Shown piece after piece: positions 4,696-6,217 of a DNA stretch of 6,217 bases. Under the pieces are notes generated by a model. It searched no databases. It had not been told where the DNA came from and worked only from the letters and a program-made list of their open reading frames with translations. Position 1 is the first letter of the stretch. Each line of letters starts with the position of its first letter. Source of the DNA: Eubacterium sp. (lineage in GTDB: Bacteria > Bacillota > Clostridia > Oscillospirales > Acutalibacteraceae); NCBI GenBank assembly GCA_029054965.1, contig JAIDEF010000358.1:1-6217 (forward strand), given 5' to 3'. The position numbers were made by a program, and so were the translations under genes.

Positions 4696-6217
4696 GAATA
4701 TAGTTGTTAAGGGTGCAAGAGAGCACAATCTTAAAAATATTGATATTACAATTCCAAGGGACAAGCTGATTGTGTTTACAGGCTTGTCAGGTTCGGGCAA
4801 ATCGAGCCTTGCATTTGATACTATTTATGCCGAGGGTCAAAGACGCTATGTTGAATCACTTTCGTCATATGCAAGGCAGTTCCTCGGTCAGATGGAAAAG
4901 CCTGATGTTGATTATATTGACGGGCTTTCTCCTGCTATTTCAATTGACCAGAAAACTACATCGCGCAATCCCCGCTCAACAGTCGGCACTGTTACGGAAA
5001 TTTATGATTATTTAAGACTTCTTTATGCAAGAATAGGTATTCCTCACTGTACAAAGTGCGGAAGGGAGATAACTCAGCAGACTGTTGATCAGATTGTTGA
5101 TACAGTTTTGAAACTGCCTGAAAAAACAAAAATCCAGATAATGGCTCCTATTGTTCGCGGAAGAAAAGGTGAGTATGTTAAGGAGCTTGATAATATCCGA
5201 AAGAGCGGTTATGTTCGTGTTCGTGTTGACGGCTCTGTTTATGATCTCAGCGAAGATATAAAAATGGACAAAAATAAAAAACACAATATTGAGGTTATTG
5301 TTGACAGACTTATTATCAATGATACGGTCAAGACACGTCTTGCAGACTCAATTGAAACTGCAACCCGTCTTGCCGAAGGTGTTGTGCTTGTTGATATTGT
5401 TGGTGAAAGAGAGGAGCTTTTTTCGCTTAATTACGCCTGTCCTGAGCATGGTGCTGTTATAGAGGAAATGAGTCCCAGAATGTTTTCATTCAACAATCCT
5501 TTTGGAGCATGCAAAAAGTGCAGCGGTCTTGGTGCATATAAGGAAATAGATGTTGATTTAATTATTCCCAATAAAAAGCTTTCAATAAATCAGGGTGCAA
5601 TCAAAGCGTCAGGATGGAATGTTAATGACGGCTCAATTGCAAAAATGTATTATGAGGGACTTTCCAAGGAATATGGTTTTTCACTTGATGTGCCTGTTGA
5701 AATGATTAGTAAGGAAGGACTTGATGCCATCCTTTACGGAACTGACGGCAAAAAGATTTCAATGAAACGTGTCACATCTTATGGTACAGGCAGCTACAAG
5801 ACTGATTTTGAGGGTATCGTATCAAATCTTAACAGAAGATATAATGAAACCACAAGTGAATGGTCAAGAAATGATATTGAAGCGGTTATGACAACCTGTG
5901 TGTGTCCTGACTGCAAAGGCTCAAGACTTTTGCCTGAGGTACTGAGTGTCACTGTCGGCGGTCTGAATATTTATGAATTCTGCTCAATGCCGATTGGTGA
6001 AGAGCTTGAATTCATCACAAATTTAGAGCTTACCGAAAGGGAACAACTTATCGGAAATCTTGTAGTGAATGAGATTAAGGAAAGACTTCAGTTTTTAAAT
6101 TCTGTTGGTCTTGAATATCTTTCTCTTGCACGTGAGGCTTCAACACTTTCAGGTGGCGAGGCACAGCGTATCCGACTTGCGACTCAAATAGGCTCATCAC
6201 TTATGGGTGTATTATAT
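4688..6217 (+). CDS. uvrA: UvrA, excinuclease ABC subunit A (3' end cut off by the window)
   Basis: UvrA is the ABC-type ATPase dimer that finds bulky DNA lesions and loads UvrB. The frame is open for 510 codons to the window end, a bit over half of the usual 940 or so residues. It begins MNKNIVVKGAREHNLKNI, with Walker A GLSGSGKSS at 32-40 and the conserved RRYVESLSSYARQFLGQM at 52-69. A run from SPAISIDQKTTSRNPRSTVG (81-100) is classic UvrA. The first zinc module is CPEH at 251-254 plus CKKC at 275-278 around FSFNNPFGA, so one of the four usual Cys ligands is His. A CPDCKGSRL motif is at 406-414, and the ABC signature LSGGEAQR is at 487-494. The piece ends just before the first Walker B aspartate, which would follow in the next residues. 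The start ATG overlaps the MATE gene by 8 bp and has AGAGG at 4677..4681. As last visible gene of the uvrB operon, it shares the promoter and LexA-like box ahead of uvrB. Identification is certain; only the second ATPase half is unseen. Confidence 0.97.
   Translation, partial: MNKNIVVKGAREHNLKNIDITIPRDKLIVFTGLSGSGKSSLAFDTIYAEGQRRYVESLSSYARQFLGQMEKPDVDYIDGLSPAISIDQKTTSRNPRSTVGTVTEIYDYLRLLYARIGIPHCTKCGREITQQTVDQIVDTVLKLPEKTKIQIMAPIVRGRKGEYVKELDNIRKSGYVRVRVDGSVYDLSEDIKMDKNKKHNIEVIVDRLIINDTVKTRLADSIETATRLAEGVVLVDIVGEREELFSLNYACPEHGAVIEEMSPRMFSFNNPFGACKKCSGLGAYKEIDVDLIIPNKKLSINQGAIKASGWNVNDGSIAKMYYEGLSKEYGFSLDVPVEMISKEGLDAILYGTDGKKISMKRVTSYGTGSYKTDFEGIVSNLNRRYNETTSEWSRNDIEAVMTTCVCPDCKGSRLLPEVLSVTVGGLNIYEFCSMPIGEELEFITNLELTEREQLIGNLVVNEIKERLQFLNSVGLEYLSLAREASTLSGGEAQRIRLATQIGSSLMGVLY

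Noticed and set aside
4770..5284. Short open frames at 4770..5015 (+) and 5012..5284 (-)
   Set aside because: Both lie wholly inside the uvrA coding frame, which is intact and conserved from 4688 to the window end.

Overview
The window reads as chromosome of a spore-forming, low-GC Firmicute of the class Clostridia. The evidence is a sporulation sigma factor (SigK) fragment, AT-rich spacers with sigma-A type promoters, purine-rich ribosome binding sites and UvrA/UvrB proteins of Firmicute type. An Oscillospiraceae/Ruminococcus-like gut clostridium is my guess from protein style, not something the sequence proves.

Left part (1 to about 790): probable end of a mobile element. It holds the 3' end of an unrecognised gene on the + strand (3..209). 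Facing it is a two-HTH (XRE-type) regulator gene (175..759, minus), and the two overlap tail to tail by 35 bp. Next, on the minus strand, is the N-terminal half of sigK (777..1124). Its homology to SigK stops abruptly after the conserved Arg-Cys-Ile-Glu-Asn in region 2.4, and a stop codon follows four codons later. This is the place where the 'skin' element splits sigK in Bacillus subtilis, and sigK is also split in Clostridioides difficile. The simplest reading is that sigK here is split by a skin-like element, with the C-terminal half of sigK beyond the left edge of the window. The fragment keeps a hydrophobic pro-sequence and has a convincing SigE-type promoter, so it looks like a working developmental gene rather than debris.

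Middle spacer (1134..1297): a divergent control region. It carries the SigE-like promoter for sigK (minus), a LexA/SOS-box-like palindrome (1192..1205) and a near-consensus sigma-A promoter for uvrB (plus).

Right part (1298..6217): an operon on the + strand, uvrB, then a MATE-family exporter, then uvrA (cut off by the window end). Spacing is tight: 26 bp between uvrB and the MATE gene, and an 8-bp overlap between the MATE gene and uvrA. UvrA and UvrB form the damage-recognition complex of nucleotide excision repair. A MATE transporter between them recalls the SOS-controlled dinF MATE gene of E. coli. The LexA-like box ahead of uvrB suggests the whole unit responds to DNA damage.
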